Positions 8,473 to 16,991 of a stretch of DNA of 64,000 bases are shown here, in pieces. The position numbers and the translations under genes were made by a program. The DNA is from Tabrizicola soli (GTDB lineage Bacteria; Pseudomonadota; Alphaproteobacteria; Rhodobacterales; Rhodobacteraceae): assembly GCF_015999335.1 (NCBI RefSeq), contig NZ_JAEACP010000019.1, positions 1 to 64,000 on the forward strand, given 5' to 3'. The notes below the pieces were generated by a model. That model ran no database searches, was not told where the DNA came from, and saw only the letters and a list, made by a program, of their open reading frames with translations. Each line of letters opens with the position of its first letter. The stretch's first letter is position 1.

Positions 8473-10792
8473 GGGAGATCCCCTTTTCGCCGTGGGCCGC
8501 GGCATGGCGGGCGCGCTGCGCCTCGATTTGTTCCTCGGCCAGGGCATCCAGCACCCGCTCCATGGCCGGGCCATGGGCCGTTACTTCGCTGCTCTCCAGA
8601 TAGGCCTTGGCGAGTTCCAACTGCCGAAGTGGGTCCTCGGTGAACTTGTCCAGCACATCCGCGTGTCCTGCGCGGAGGGCAATCACAGCGTTCGGCGTGA
8701 GGTTGCGGTTGATCTGGGCGACCAGGCGCTGCCCGTCGGTCTCGGAGAACGGCTTCACATCCTCGGCCTCGGCCCGCTGCAGGAAGGTCATCACATCAGG
8801 GGCGGTCTCAGCCATGAAACGCCGTTCGGCATACGCCTGCCGCGCCTGATCCTCGATCTCAAAGCTTCGCTCGCTGATATACGCGCGGGACGCCCCCATG
8901 GCGCGCAGCTGGTTGATTTCCTCCTGTACCGCCGCCCCAAACTCCTCGTCCGGCATCTCGGCGCGGTAGCGCGCGAGGATGCGGTCGTCTTCCGTGATCG
9001 GGCCGAGATGCTGCATGGGATCGCGCAGCGCGATGTCTATGTCGCCGGCGTGGAGCGTTCGGTCCTTTTCGTCGACGGCGTACTCCTGCGGCTTGCGACT
9101 GTTCGTGATCTTGTCCCAAGCCATCGAGGCCAGTTCAGCATGATAAGGCGACCGCTGCGCGAAAGCGTTGAAGGCGGCGCGGGCATCTTCCACCTCTACA
9201 GCTCCAGCCCTGCGGACGGACGGATCGTCCGAGAAGGGATGGTCGAAATCCGTCCGACGGAACTGGACAACGAGGTCTTGGAAATCCCGGCGCTCGGACG
9301 GGGCAAAGATGTCGGGTTCGCCTGTCGCGCGCTCGGCCAAGGCAACGGGGTCATCCTTCGTGTCATCCACCTCATCGACGGCCCGCAGGATGCGCGCATC
9401 TGTCAGGGTGTCGCCCAAACGGACATGGACGGCTTCCAGCCGGTCCAGTGCTTCCTCGCGGTCATCGCCTTTCTCCAGATCGAGATCGCCCGATTTGGCA
9501 ATGGCGCGCAGGTCCTGTGCCAGCCATTGCCGTTCGAGCGCGGCATTGCCGGCCCCCTCACGCATACGGGCGGCGACTGCCTCGGGATCGATACCCGTGC
9601 CCTGCAGCGCCTCGGTGAGGCGTGCCTTCACTGCGTCGTCGTCGAGACGCCCCATCTGGCCCTCGCGCATGTTGGCTCGGGCATAGACCCCGTCCCGCGA
9701 TGGTGCGTCGAGCAGCGTTGCCGAGCGGTCCCCGAGCGGATTGAGATGCGCGACCGATGCCAGCACATCAGTGAGCTTGCGCTCGATCTCCGGTCGCGCG
9801 GCTGCGGGCGCCCGGTCGATCGCGGCTTCGATCTGACGGATGTTCTGAGAAAACTCGGTAATCAGCGTATCGAAGGCTGTTTCGTCTTGGGACATGGTGA
9901 TGGCTCCGTCAGATTGGATCTGACCGCCACTGGCAAGGATGGTGCTGGCCCGCTCGAGCGCCTCGGCCACATCGTCGAAGGTCGACCGAGACGCCTCGAC
10001 CGATAAGCCTCGGTAGGTCAGCGCGTTACGCGCCACCGTCTCCAGGGCTGCGGCCAGGTCGGTCCCCGTACGCCGGCGCTCGACCGGCGGTCGGCCTTCG
10101 TCACGTGCCTTGTAGACCTCGTCGATCTCGGCACGGTAGGTCGTGACCCCTCGGTCAAGACGCCGTGTGGCCTCGAGCCGGATCCCGTGGACCTGCGCCG
10201 CCTCGACCATCGCCACCCGGAAGGCGTCGTAGTTGAAGTGGTGATCCTTCCCGAGAAAGAACATTTCGCCATCCTTGCTGCGGCGGTTCAGAACGATATG
10301 CGCGTGTGGATGCGCGCGATCTTGGTGTATTGCAGCAATATAGTCGAATTGCGACCCCTCACCCTGAAAGAACCGCTCGCACACCGCCTCGGTTATCGCG
10401 CGCACCTCTTCGCCGCTGGTGCCCGCGGGAAACGCCATCAGAAGATGCGAGGTATGGCCGAGCTTCGGGCTGTGCCGCTCGCCCCACTGGTTCTCGAAGC
10501 GCCGCACGACCCGGTCGATCTCGGCCTCGGTCAGGGTCTTCTTGCCATCATGGGTGCCGCGGCTGTCGAGGATGTGGCTCGACTTGGTGGTAAGGTAGGT
10601 CAACTGAGCCTTCAGCTGCGCACCCGTGTGGCACCCGCCTTTCGAGATCGGCTTGAAGATGGCAGGCGAATAGCCCCGCGCAGCCCGGACCATCTGCGCG
10701 TTCTTCGCCAGCCCCTGCCAGCTGCCCGAGACCCGGCTCCAGTCGCGATCGAAGAGGGCAGGCCCGACACCGCGCGCCTCACTCCGCGCCAT
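8465..10792 (-). CDS. VirD2-like (MOBP) relaxase
   Basis: A 775-residue relaxase that would nick oriT and stay covalently bound to the transferred strand. The His triad of motif III is clear: HQDRAHPHAHIVLNRR at about residue 160. N-terminal motifs include GGCHTGAQLKAQLTYL. The region after about residue 250 is a long helical, acidic extension, probably for protein contacts and transport signals. It overlaps mobC at its start and virD4 at its end, forming a three-gene mobilisation operon transcribed away from the oriT candidate. Confidence 0.93.
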   Translation of the reverse strand: MARSEARGVGPALFDRDWSRVSGSWQGLAKNAQMVRAARGYSPAIFKPISKGGCHTGAQLKAQLTYLTTKSSHILDSRGTHDGKKTLTEAEIDRVVRRFENQWGERHSPKLGHTSHLLMAFPAGTSGEEVRAITEAVCERFFQGEGSQFDYIAAIHQDRAHPHAHIVLNRRSKDGEMFFLGKDHHFNYDAFRVAMVEAAQVHGIRLEATRRLDRGVTTYRAEIDEVYKARDEGRPPVERRRTGTDLAAALETVARNALTYRGLSVEASRSTFDDVAEALERASTILASGGQIQSDGAITMSQDETAFDTLITEFSQNIRQIEAAIDRAPAAARPEIERKLTDVLASVAHLNPLGDRSATLLDAPSRDGVYARANMREGQMGRLDDDAVKARLTEALQGTGIDPEAVAARMREGAGNAALERQWLAQDLRAIAKSGDLDLEKGDDREEALDRLEAVHVRLGDTLTDARILRAVDEVDDTKDDPVALAERATGEPDIFAPSERRDFQDLVVQFRRTDFDHPFSDDPSVRRAGAVEVEDARAAFNAFAQRSPYHAELASMAWDKITNSRKPQEYAVDEKDRTLHAGDIDIALRDPMQHLGPITEDDRILARYRAEMPDEEFGAAVQEEINQLRAMGASRAYISERSFEIEDQARQAYAERRFMAETAPDVMTFLQRAEAEDVKPFSETDGQRLVAQINRNLTPNAVIALRAGHADVLDKFTEDPLRQLELAKAYLESSEVTAHGPAMERVLDALAEEQIEAQRARHAAAHGEKGISHG

Positions 10793-11381
10793 GCTCGACC
10801 ACCTGCTCCGCCTGCAGCCGCGCCAGACCAGCGAGGGCCTTGGTGACCTCGAGGTTCAGTTGTCGGCGGCGCGCACGGAACATCTCCTGAATCTGGTCGG
10901 CCATGTCGAAGACGAGCACCGCGAGGTCACGGATCTCGGCATGGCTGGCGGGGGTGTAAGGCAGACGCTCGCCCTTGAGCTTCGCTTCATTCAGGCGGCG
11001 CGCGACCTGGTTCACGTTGTTGCCAACCCGATTCAGCGCCGCGCTTAAGTTTCGCAGCTCGTCTGTCATGCCCTCATCCGGGCGCAGGATGTCGTCGGCG
11101 GCCAGGATAAGACAGCGCAGAGCATCCGAGCGATGGAGGACGCCGTAGCGCGCAAGAGCCGCGTCGAAGCGCTGTAGCTCCTTCGGGCTGACGCGCACGC
11201 CAATCACCTTTGGCCGACTGCCGTTCGCCGTCTGCCGATCCGCCGCGTGGTTTGCCGCGTTGTAGACGGACTTGAGACTGACCCCGTAGCGGGTGGCGAG
11301 ATCGCCAGCGGCGACGCCCTGCGATCGCTCTTCGGCGATACTCAGGCGCTCGGTTTCGGTCAGTCTGCGGCCGCGTGACAT
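10779..11381 (-). CDS. mobC: MobC-type relaxosome accessory protein
   Basis: About 200 residues. The N-terminal part has a helix-turn-helix (LSIAEERSQGVAAGDLATRYG followed by VSLKSVYNAA), the middle a ribbon-helix-helix strand (VIGVRVSPKELQRFD), and the C-terminal part the MobC signature LSAALNRVGNNVNQVARRLN. Such proteins bind oriT and help the relaxase melt DNA. The start at 11381 (ATG, AGGA upstream) is chosen over a TTG at 11411. It is the first gene of the mobC-relaxase-virD4 operon and abuts the hairpin region that is the likely oriT. Confidence 0.85.
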   Translation of the reverse strand: MSRGRRLTETERLSIAEERSQGVAAGDLATRYGVSLKSVYNAANHAADRQTANGSRPKVIGVRVSPKELQRFDAALARYGVLHRSDALRCLILAADDILRPDEGMTDELRNLSAALNRVGNNVNQVARRLNEAKLKGERLPYTPASHAEIRDLAVLVFDMADQIQEMFRARRRQLNLEVTKALAGLARLQAEQVVEHGAE

Positions 11382-11506
11382 TTTGAAGTTAACGTTCCTA
11401 TTTCTTGCCAACTTCGTACAAGCCCGCCTTCTCCCAGCACAAGCGGAGAAGGCACCAAGGGCTTGTACTCAATGTAGAAAATCGGCCCGGCAGGCCGATT
11501 TGACGT
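11382..11506. other. Candidate origin of transfer (nested inverted repeats)
   Basis: Immediately upstream of mobC. A perfect 10-bp inverted repeat GTACAAGCCC (11416-11425) / GGGCTTGTAC (11459-11468) directly encloses a perfect 8-bp one, GCCTTCTC (11426-11433) / GAGAAGGC (11446-11453), giving an 18-bp stem with a 5-base bulge. A second hairpin AAATCGGCC/GGCCGATTT follows at about 11479-11501, and GAAGTT/AACTTC flank the start side. The position between mobC-relaxase and virC1/virC2-like genes fits an oriT of a MOBP system. The nick site itself is not recognisable by eye. Confidence 0.65.
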
Positions 11507-11880
11507 CCTTTGGTAAATGCAGCGCGCACGGCGCTCAATGCAACGCGTCCCGCGCTCCCGGCACCGCGCATCGCGTCCTTTGGACTGCGTTTTGCGCGCC
11601 CCGCATCACGTCCTCTGGCGAGTGTCAGATCGCCCGTGCTGCCCGCATCGCGCGTGGTGCCCGATGGTCCACTTCCCGTGCGGTATGCGTCGCGCCTCCT
11701 GCGTCGCGCACTATGGCCGATGTCGCATGTCGCGCGTCATCTGGGGACCGCATCGCGCGGACGGGAGAACGTCAGGCGTCGCGAGCGTGGTGCCTTCCGT
11801 CCCCTGCGCGACGCACCATGCGCCCCGCGTTCCGTCTGAGGCAGCCCGCATCCCGTCTTCTGCTTGACGCCGCCGCGCAC
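11499..11880. repeat. Gene-free region of degenerate GC-rich direct repeats
   Basis: No convincing gene lies here, although several frames are open because the sequence is repetitive. Short direct repeats recur: the core G[CT]GTCGCG or GCATCGCG at about 11568, 11645, 11687 and 11701, and GTCCT[CT]TGG at about 11505, 11575 and 11610. Between 11568 and 11701 the spacings are multiples of seven (77, 42, 14). It sits between the oriT candidate and the virC1-like gene, where a VirC-bound overdrive-like or partition site would be expected. Confidence 0.45.
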
Positions 11881-11943
11881 GGGGGTTAGCGACGCCGAAA
11901 CATCTTTGTTGCGTTTCACTATTCTTGTGAGAGGTCCGCCCCC

Positions 11944-12664
11944 ATGCCGAACGACAATCTCGTGGTGATCGCTGCGATGGCCCGGAAGGGGGGGAGTGGC
12001 AAAACCACACTCTCGCGCGCCCTAATCAGCGCTGCTGTTGCCGCTGGCCGTCGCGTCCTTCTGATCGATACTGACAGCACAGGCGTGCTCGGCACCTGGC
12101 ACAAGCGGGCGGAAGCTGCGGGATTGGGATCACCGCTCCTGCGCTCTGCGAGCGTCGAGAGCGTAGGCGCCGTGGATCGCCGGATCGAGCAGGTCTATGC
12201 AGCGGACTCGGCAGATTTCATCTTCATCGACACGGCAGGCGTCGGGGCCGAATGGTCCGACGGGATCGCCGTTCTGGCCGATCACATCGTGACCCCGGTG
12301 ATGCTCTCGACCTCCGACCCTCGATGTCGGCGCGCAGACCGCCGAGTGGTTCGAAAAGCTCCGCGCCCGCGTCGATGACCCAGAAAGCTTGCCGCGACAC
12401 CATGTCGTTCTGAACATGGTCGACCCAAAAACCACGCGCGCCGATGCCGCACTCATCGAGGCGGCGATTGCACGGTTCCCGGTGGTCGAAACCGTGATGA
12501 TGCGCCGGAATGTTTACAAGGAGATGGACGAGAAGGGCCTCCTGCACGCTGTAGCCCTGCAGAAGCAGGCCGATCCGAACCCCCTCATGCGCCTCCATGT
12601 GCGGCATGTGGTCGAGGCCCTCGAAGAGGCGACCGACATCCTCAACAACATCCTGGCCGCGTGA
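11944..12664 (+). pseudogene. VirC1/ParA-like ATPase, frameshifted
   Basis: A ParA-family ATPase of about 240 residues, resembling VirC1, split by a single-base shift. The first part has the deviant Walker A ARKGGSGKTTLS, the VLLIDTDSTG motif and DFIFIDTAG. At the CCC run 12318-12320 the frame breaks: removing one C restores TSDLDVGAQTAEWFEKL and the rest (ESLPRHHVVLNMVDPKT to the stop at 12664). As written the protein ends at 12378 after 144 residues. A sequencing error in a C homopolymer or a real recent mutation are both possible. GAGAGG precedes the ATG. It lies next to a VirC2-like gene. Confidence 0.8.
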
Positions 12665-12674
12665 GGACAGGGTT

Positions 12675-13307
12675 GTGAGGAAGAAGATCCCGACCATCAC
12701 ACGGCCCGACCCGGCTTATGCTGCATCCCTGCGTCCAGAGGTGGGAGAAGACCCGGGAAGGGAAGAGTTTCTGCGAGCTCAGACGATGCCAGAAGCTGCA
12801 AACGTCGAGCCTGTGGTCTTGGACAGTCACGCTGTTTCGCCGCCAAGTACGCAGCCTGCGCCCGCACCTCAGCCCAGACAGGAGACAGCCGGGCGTGCAG
12901 CATCCGCGGCCATGGTATCTCCCATCCGCCCACGCCGCAGTCCGGCGACGCGCAAGATCGACATCCGGGTGAACGCGCTGGAACGGCAGGAGGAAGCCCT
13001 GATCGACTGCGGCGTCGATCCAACCCATGTCATCCGCGCCGCCCTGCGCCGTGCGGTGAAGAACTGGGAGCTTGGTTCAGAGTTCGTCCCCCCGTCGGAA
13101 GAGCAGCGCACGCGGATCACCGAATGGCGCGCGCGCACATCGCTGGCAGTCGATGCCAGCGCAGTGGCCGCTCTCCAGCGCGCCAATGACCCGCTTGACG
13201 TGTTGAGCAAGTGGACCTTGATCCGCGGGCAGTTGGAGCCCCGTGTCTGGGCCGAAATCGACGCAATTCTGGACCAGATTGCGAAGCGAGCCACGTATTC
13301 GGCTTGA
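12675..13307 (+). CDS. VirC2-like conjugation protein
   Basis: About 210 residues. A Pro/Ala/Gln-rich N-terminal half leads to a C-terminal ribbon-helix-helix-like core (KIDIRVNALERQEEALIDCG, then VIRAALRRAVKNWELG). Size, domain order and position directly after a VirC1-like gene match VirC2, which in Agrobacterium binds the overdrive sequence and stimulates transfer. The GTG at 12675 is chosen as start because GAGGACAGG precedes it and it lies ten bases after the virC1-like stop. Assignment rests mainly on context and the RHH core. Confidence 0.65.
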   Translation: MRKKIPTITRPDPAYAASLRPEVGEDPGREEFLRAQTMPEAANVEPVVLDSHAVSPPSTQPAPAPQPRQETAGRAASAAMVSPIRPRRSPATRKIDIRVNALERQEEALIDCGVDPTHVIRAALRRAVKNWELGSEFVPPSEEQRTRITEWRARTSLAVDASAVAALQRANDPLDVLSKWTLIRGQLEPRVWAEIDAILDQIAKRATYSA

Positions 13308-13405
13308 ACTTTTTTGAACCCAACACACTGCAAATGCTCGGCCGTTTACACTCGAAATGGCATCAGGCGGCGTGGCAGGTGAGCGCTAACTGCCTTGGCG
13401 GCTAT

Positions 13406-14062
13406 TCAGAACGTCGGGTCAGGAAAAATCAGCCCGCGACGTGTGGCAATGGCAACGGCGTGTACTGCATTACGCGCCCCGAGCACCTCCCGCGCACGCT
13501 CCAAGCGTTTCTTGATCGTTGCGGGGCTCACACCACGCTGATCAGCGATTTCGTTATGCGTCATTCCTGCAGCCAGATCCCGCAAGGCTTCCAGTTCGAC
13601 TTCCGTTAGGCCAGCATGTTCACCAACCGCGTCGACGATCTCGTTGAGTATTTCTGCCAGGCTCTGCAGCTCAATCGCTCGCAACTCACGGTCTTCGCGT
13701 GCGCCAGACAGCACACAGAGGCAGTGACTCCCGGAAGGTCCTCTCGACGAGACCACGCCACCATAGTTCAGCCCGAACTGGCTGGCATGCTCCAAAATGT
13801 GTAGTCCTGGACCGCGAGAAAACCCAGCAGGGATCTCGCTCCATCGCGTCGAACCAACTGAGAAGCGGGCCCAAGCAACAATTGGATCGAACATGACATA
13901 ACGGCGTTCCGTGTAGATGTTGACCCAGTCTGGAGGATAGGTCGACTGAAAAAACTCCGGTGTCAGATGCCGAATGTTAAGGGCCAGCATGTGACCGACC
14001 GGCACGATCCGACCCAGACGCGCTTCGAGGTTTTCGATGTTTGGCAAGATATTGTGCAGCAT
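13406..14062 (-). CDS. LuxR-family autoinducer-binding regulator (solo)
   Basis: A 218-residue LuxR-type protein. The N-terminal ~145 residues are the autoinducer-binding domain, with conserved W and D positions in WVNIYTERRYVMFDPIVAWA. The C-terminal GerE-type HTH is GLTEVELEALRDLAAGMTHN followed by EIADQRGVSPATIKKRLERA. No LuxI synthase is in the window, so it is a solo here. It is divergent from the small gene at 14231; a 21-bp palindrome lies in between and is its likely operator. It may tie plasmid functions to cell density, which is inference. Confidence 0.92.
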   Translation of the reverse strand: MLHNILPNIENLEARLGRIVPVGHMLALNIRHLTPEFFQSTYPPDWVNIYTERRYVMFDPIVAWARFSVGSTRWSEIPAGFSRGPGLHILEHASQFGLNYGGVVSSRGPSGSHCLCVLSGAREDRELRAIELQSLAEILNEIVDAVGEHAGLTEVELEALRDLAAGMTHNEIADQRGVSPATIKKRLERAREVLGARNAVHAVAIATRRGLIFPDPTF

Positions 14063-14108
14063 GGCGCCTCCTGCGGGTCAATAGCGCGTGCAAGATGCGG
14101 TTGGGAGT

Positions 14109-14129
14109 GGATTACCAGATTTGGTAACC
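14109..14129. promoter_or_regulatory. lux-box-like palindrome
   Basis: GGATTACCA, GATT, TGGTAACC: an almost perfect inverted repeat of the size of a lux box, located between the LuxR gene and the divergent gene at 14231. A LuxR-type regulator and a palindrome of this length in its own promoter region are mutually supportive. Binding is inferred. Confidence 0.6.
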
Positions 14130-14230
14130 GTCTGGAACAACCTAAGCGTGCATGTCACACCCCCGGCCAAGCAAGGCCGACTGTCCGATGGCTGCAGCTA
14201 CTGGGCTAATCCAATCCGGAGGGAACAGAC

Positions 14231-14560
14231 GTGATCCATCACCGAAGCATGCCGCACATTGCGACCGACACTGCCAGTTCTACTGCGGCCGATCTGGTGG
14301 CGACATTCTTGGTAGCCTGGGAGAATGCCGCGATTTCCTACGAGCGCTTGCTCGCAACTGGACTTGCGCAAGACGATCATGAGCTCGCCAGAGACCAGAA
14401 CTATGCGCGCCTCCTGGATGCGGGACAGTACATCCTCTGGATAGGTGGTCACCGGGCGACCGCACACGCTGCTCGCCTGATCGCGAAGCAGGTTCCTGAC
14501 GGGTCTGCCGAGCACTTCGACAGGCTTTGGTGCGGTCTCATGCCGCAAGGCAATGTCTGA
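14231..14560 (+). CDS. Hypothetical protein, LuxR-adjacent
   Basis: A 109-residue soluble, mostly helical protein (LVATFLVAWENAAISYERLL, YARLLDAGQYILWIGGHRAT). GTG start with GGAGGGAAC just upstream. No known domain recognised. Its divergence from the LuxR gene across a palindromic site makes it the probable target of that regulator. Confidence 0.6.
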   Translation: MIHHRSMPHIATDTASSTAADLVATFLVAWENAAISYERLLATGLAQDDHELARDQNYARLLDAGQYILWIGGHRATAHAARLIAKQVPDGSAEHFDRLWCGLMPQGNV

Positions 14561-14639
14561 ACCGTCCGACCGTCGGTCATAAGCGCCAAAGGGCAGGGCC
14601 GGGGTACGCCCTGCGACCAATATCACAACGGGAAGTATC

Positions 14640-14867
14640 ATGAAAAAAGAGCCGCGCCTTTGTGCCCGACCGGTCGCACGTCTGGTCTGCGCAGAGACGA
14701 ACGAGCCTGTCGGCTACATGTACGAGTGGAACAATGGGGACCGACAGCCGGCTTGGTTTGGGCCACGCGTGAAGAACGTGCGCTCCGTACTGACTGCGGA
14801 AATGCGGAATGCGAATACAGACAATCTCCCAGTCGATCGGTCAATCCGTGACCGGGCATCAGGTTAA
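14640..14867 (+). CDS. Small hypothetical protein
   Basis: A 75-residue basic protein beginning MKKEPRLCARPVARLVCAET with VGYMYEWNNGDRQPAWFGP in the middle. The beta-rich middle segment looks like a real small domain rather than noise. GGGAAG precedes the ATG by a few bases. Family unknown. Confidence 0.5.
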   Translation: MKKEPRLCARPVARLVCAETNEPVGYMYEWNNGDRQPAWFGPRVKNVRSVLTAEMRNANTDNLPVDRSIRDRASG

Positions 14868-15022
14868 ACGATCGGCTTGCAAACCGGCTGTTCCTCTCAG
14901 AGAAGTGGTCCAGCAGTAAAGCCGAGGCGCTCATTAACGTTTGGAACGAGTCCCGCCAATAGATTCAGAAAGCTGTTTGGACTTGGTTCCGCCGGGAGGT
15001 CACGCTTCCTGCGGGAGGTACC

Positions 15023-15256
15023 ATGCAGCCAGTCCATTTTCACCGCGTCAATGCCGAGGCAAACATGGCCCGGTTCGATCACGTTAACATCGCACCAACG
15101 CTTTTCGGTGAAGTCTCCGTGTTGCGTAGCTGGGGCCGCATCGGTTCGCACGGACGTACAAGCGTCGAAACCTGGGCGACATCTGAGGAGGCGGAGACCG
15201 CCGCAGCCCTAGCCCTGCGCCAGAAGGCGCAACGGGGCTACTTCGCGGCGCTCTGA
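15023..15256 (+). CDS. WGR-domain protein
   Basis: A 77-residue protein that is almost entirely a WGR domain: NMARFDHVNIAPTLFGEVSV, then LRSWGRIGSHGRTSVETWAT and an Ala-rich helix ending in KAQRGYF. Stand-alone WGR domains are common on alphaproteobacterial plasmids; in larger proteins (PARP, MolR) the domain is thought to bind nucleic acid. The start follows GGGAGGTACC. No partner is evident in the neighbourhood. Confidence 0.85.
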   Translation: MQPVHFHRVNAEANMARFDHVNIAPTLFGEVSVLRSWGRIGSHGRTSVETWATSEEAETAAALALRQKAQRGYFAAL

Positions 15257-15286
15257 ATGCGCGCGTTTGACCTGCCAGGCTGTCCT

Positions 15287-15649
15287 TTAGGCTCTGCTCT
15301 GCAGCCGGCCTTCAAGCTCGGCACCTGCCTCGACTGCAATCCGTTCATGGCTGACGTCGGCATGCACAACTGCGCTAGACGCGAGTTGGACGTTGCGCGC
15401 CGAGATCATGCCGGAAACCACTCCCAGCACGGAGAGGTCGTTGGCGACGACGGAGCCTTCAACCCGACCGGAGCCGGCAATGACGATATCGGGCGCGCGC
15501 ATCGAGCCCATGATCTTGCCGTGCATGTCGATTGGACCGCTGGAAGTGACATCCCCCTCGACGACAAGGTCTTGGGCGAGAACACTCCGGCGCGCGTTTG
15601 CGCCGGCCGGGTCCGGCCAACGGTCGAGGTCGCCATGTGGTATCTTCAT
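15287..15649 (-). CDS. Bactofilin (polymer-forming cytoskeletal protein)
   Basis: A 120-residue DUF583/bactofilin protein. The core is the typical right-handed beta-helix repeat pattern with hydrophobic and Gly positions every ~6 residues: LVVEGDVTSSGPIDMHGKIM, then DIVIAGSGRVEGSVVANDLS and VVHADVSHERIAVEAGAELE. Short disordered ends flank it. Bactofilins assemble nucleotide-free filaments and position cell-envelope proteins. It is an isolated gene here, convergent with the WGR gene. Confidence 0.85.
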   Translation of the reverse strand: MKIPHGDLDRWPDPAGANARRSVLAQDLVVEGDVTSSGPIDMHGKIMGSMRAPDIVIAGSGRVEGSVVANDLSVLGVVSGMISARNVQLASSAVVHADVSHERIAVEAGAELEGRLQSRA

Positions 15650-15918
15650 CTGGGTGCCGCCTCAGCTCAACTTCGTGCCGGCAGACTGGATCAGAAGCGA
15701 AATGAAAGGGCAACGTGCGGCGCGGAGATCGGCGAAGAAGCGCGGCAGTCCTCGGCATTGCACAACTCGTCCGGCAAGGTTCTTCTGCCCGTGTCATGAG
15801 CTATAGATTCTACGTCTATCGCTCATCCAAGGCCTTAAGATCATCTCCCGCTTCCGATCGTTGAAAACATTCAGCGGGAAGGCTATGGTGCTCCAATGGA
15901 CTACCGACGGAGACGATG

Positions 15919-16209
15919 ATGGGCGTACACAAACAGAGTGTCAGCTTCACGGATGCAGCTTTCAACTTCGCCCGAGAGCTGGTCGAGAGCGGCGAGTATC
16001 CGAACATAAGTGCTGCGGTCTCTGGCGAGATGGCACGCGCGCGGGCAGCGCGGGAGCGGGAGCGACTTCTTTTCGAAGCCGAAGTGCAGCGGCGCCTCAC
16101 GCTGCCCCCTGATGCTTGGGAGCCCGTCCGAACGGGCGAGTCCATCACGTCAGGCGCTCGCGCACATCTCGCCCGACTTGCAAAGGCCACCGATGGCACC
16201 ACTGCCTGA
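15919..16209 (+). CDS. ParD-like antitoxin
   Basis: About 96 residues. The N-terminal ribbon-helix-helix strand (KQSVSFTDAAFNFARELVES) followed by GEYPNISAAVSGEMARARAA is typical of ParD antitoxins, with an extended toxin-binding tail. GGAGACG precedes tandem ATG codons at 15916 and 15919. The stop overlaps the ParE-like start (TGATG), the usual antitoxin-first coupling. RHH antitoxins autorepress the operon. Confidence 0.85.
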   Translation: MGVHKQSVSFTDAAFNFARELVESGEYPNISAAVSGEMARARAARERERLLFEAEVQRRLTLPPDAWEPVRTGESITSGARAHLARLAKATDGTTA

Positions 16210-16541
16210 TGCGCATCGTTCGACATCCCTTGGTCGACCAAGACCTTGCTGCATTGGTAGATCACATCGTCGAAGTGACCGGAGGGGACTTCGACGCCGC
16301 CGGCAGGCGCCTTGATGAGATCGATCATCTTATCGCCGACATCGCTGCCAACCCGACGTCAGGCGTTCGCTTGGCGCCACCGCTGGACGGATGGCTGGTC
16401 CGCCATGGCGGCCGCGGCCATCGTCTTACCGTCGTGTTCCGCGCAGATCTCAACAGGAACTGTGTCTTTGTCGCACTCGTTGCCTTCGGCGGGCAGGACT
16501 GGATGACCGGCGGCGAAACGAGGAAGTCCTTCAGCGGATGA
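16209..16541 (+). CDS. ParE/RelE-like toxin
   Basis: A 110-residue protein of the ParE/RelE superfamily: start MRIVRHPLVDQDLAALVDHI, central DHLIADIAANPTSGVRLAPP, and C-terminal strands HRLTVVFRADLNRNCVFVAL. The start at 16209 is set by overlap with the antitoxin stop. ParE-type members poison DNA gyrase; RelE-type cleave mRNA. The pairing with a ParD-like RHH antitoxin favours ParE. The pair probably stabilises the plasmid. Confidence 0.85.
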   Translation: MRIVRHPLVDQDLAALVDHIVEVTGGDFDAAGRRLDEIDHLIADIAANPTSGVRLAPPLDGWLVRHGGRGHRLTVVFRADLNRNCVFVALVAFGGQDWMTGGETRKSFSG

Positions 16542-16991
16542 CCGAGGTGCGTCGTGGCGAGAAGGGCGTGTGCGACAGTTCTACTTTGCGGCTACAGAAT
16601 CGAGACGCATAATTTTGATTATGTCATATGCAGTGACGCGATGGGCGGAAAACCGTCTGACGGCACCGCAGCAGGAAGAGCGCAGCGAAATCGAGAAAGC
16701 GGTCAGTCATGCAGCGCACGGCGAGGTGACCGCGCGCCGGACCTGCGCGGGTGGTGAGCGGTCATGCGACGGTGCCCGCGTATCATCCGCAGGTCCGGCG
16801 GAGAACTGCCGTTTTCTAGGCCAATACAGATAGCGATTCAGGTCGGAAGGGGGACGCCAAGTTTTCGAGGGCCATTCGCAAGAGCGGCCGTTATTTACAT
16901 CGTTTTCAGAAGCGCTACCGGCCTATTGCTGAACATTCGATGAGGCGATATCGCATATCGCAATGCCACGGCATCTGATCATCGGAAGCGA
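16542..16991. other. Gene-poor stretch of 450 bases
   Basis: Nothing convincing is coded here; the open frames present have no ribosome sites and read as low-quality sequence. A 10-bp palindrome GCGATATCGC lies at 16945-16954, followed by a second ATATCGC. Base composition drops in GC from about 16840 to 17250, unlike the flanks, which suggests a patch of different origin. Confidence 0.4.

Noticed and set aside
8414-10006. Long open frame (530 codons) on the + strand
   Set aside because: It is antisense to the relaxase gene, has no family motifs and follows from the high GC codon pattern of the real gene.
11293-11889. 198-codon + strand open frame with Ser/Arg/Ala-rich product
   Set aside because: Its openness comes from the degenerate repeats and from overlap with mobC; no ribosome site, and other frames are open too.
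16570-16833. 87-codon frame after the ParE gene
   Set aside because: No homology by eye, no ribosome site, and unlike the coding pattern of its neighbours.
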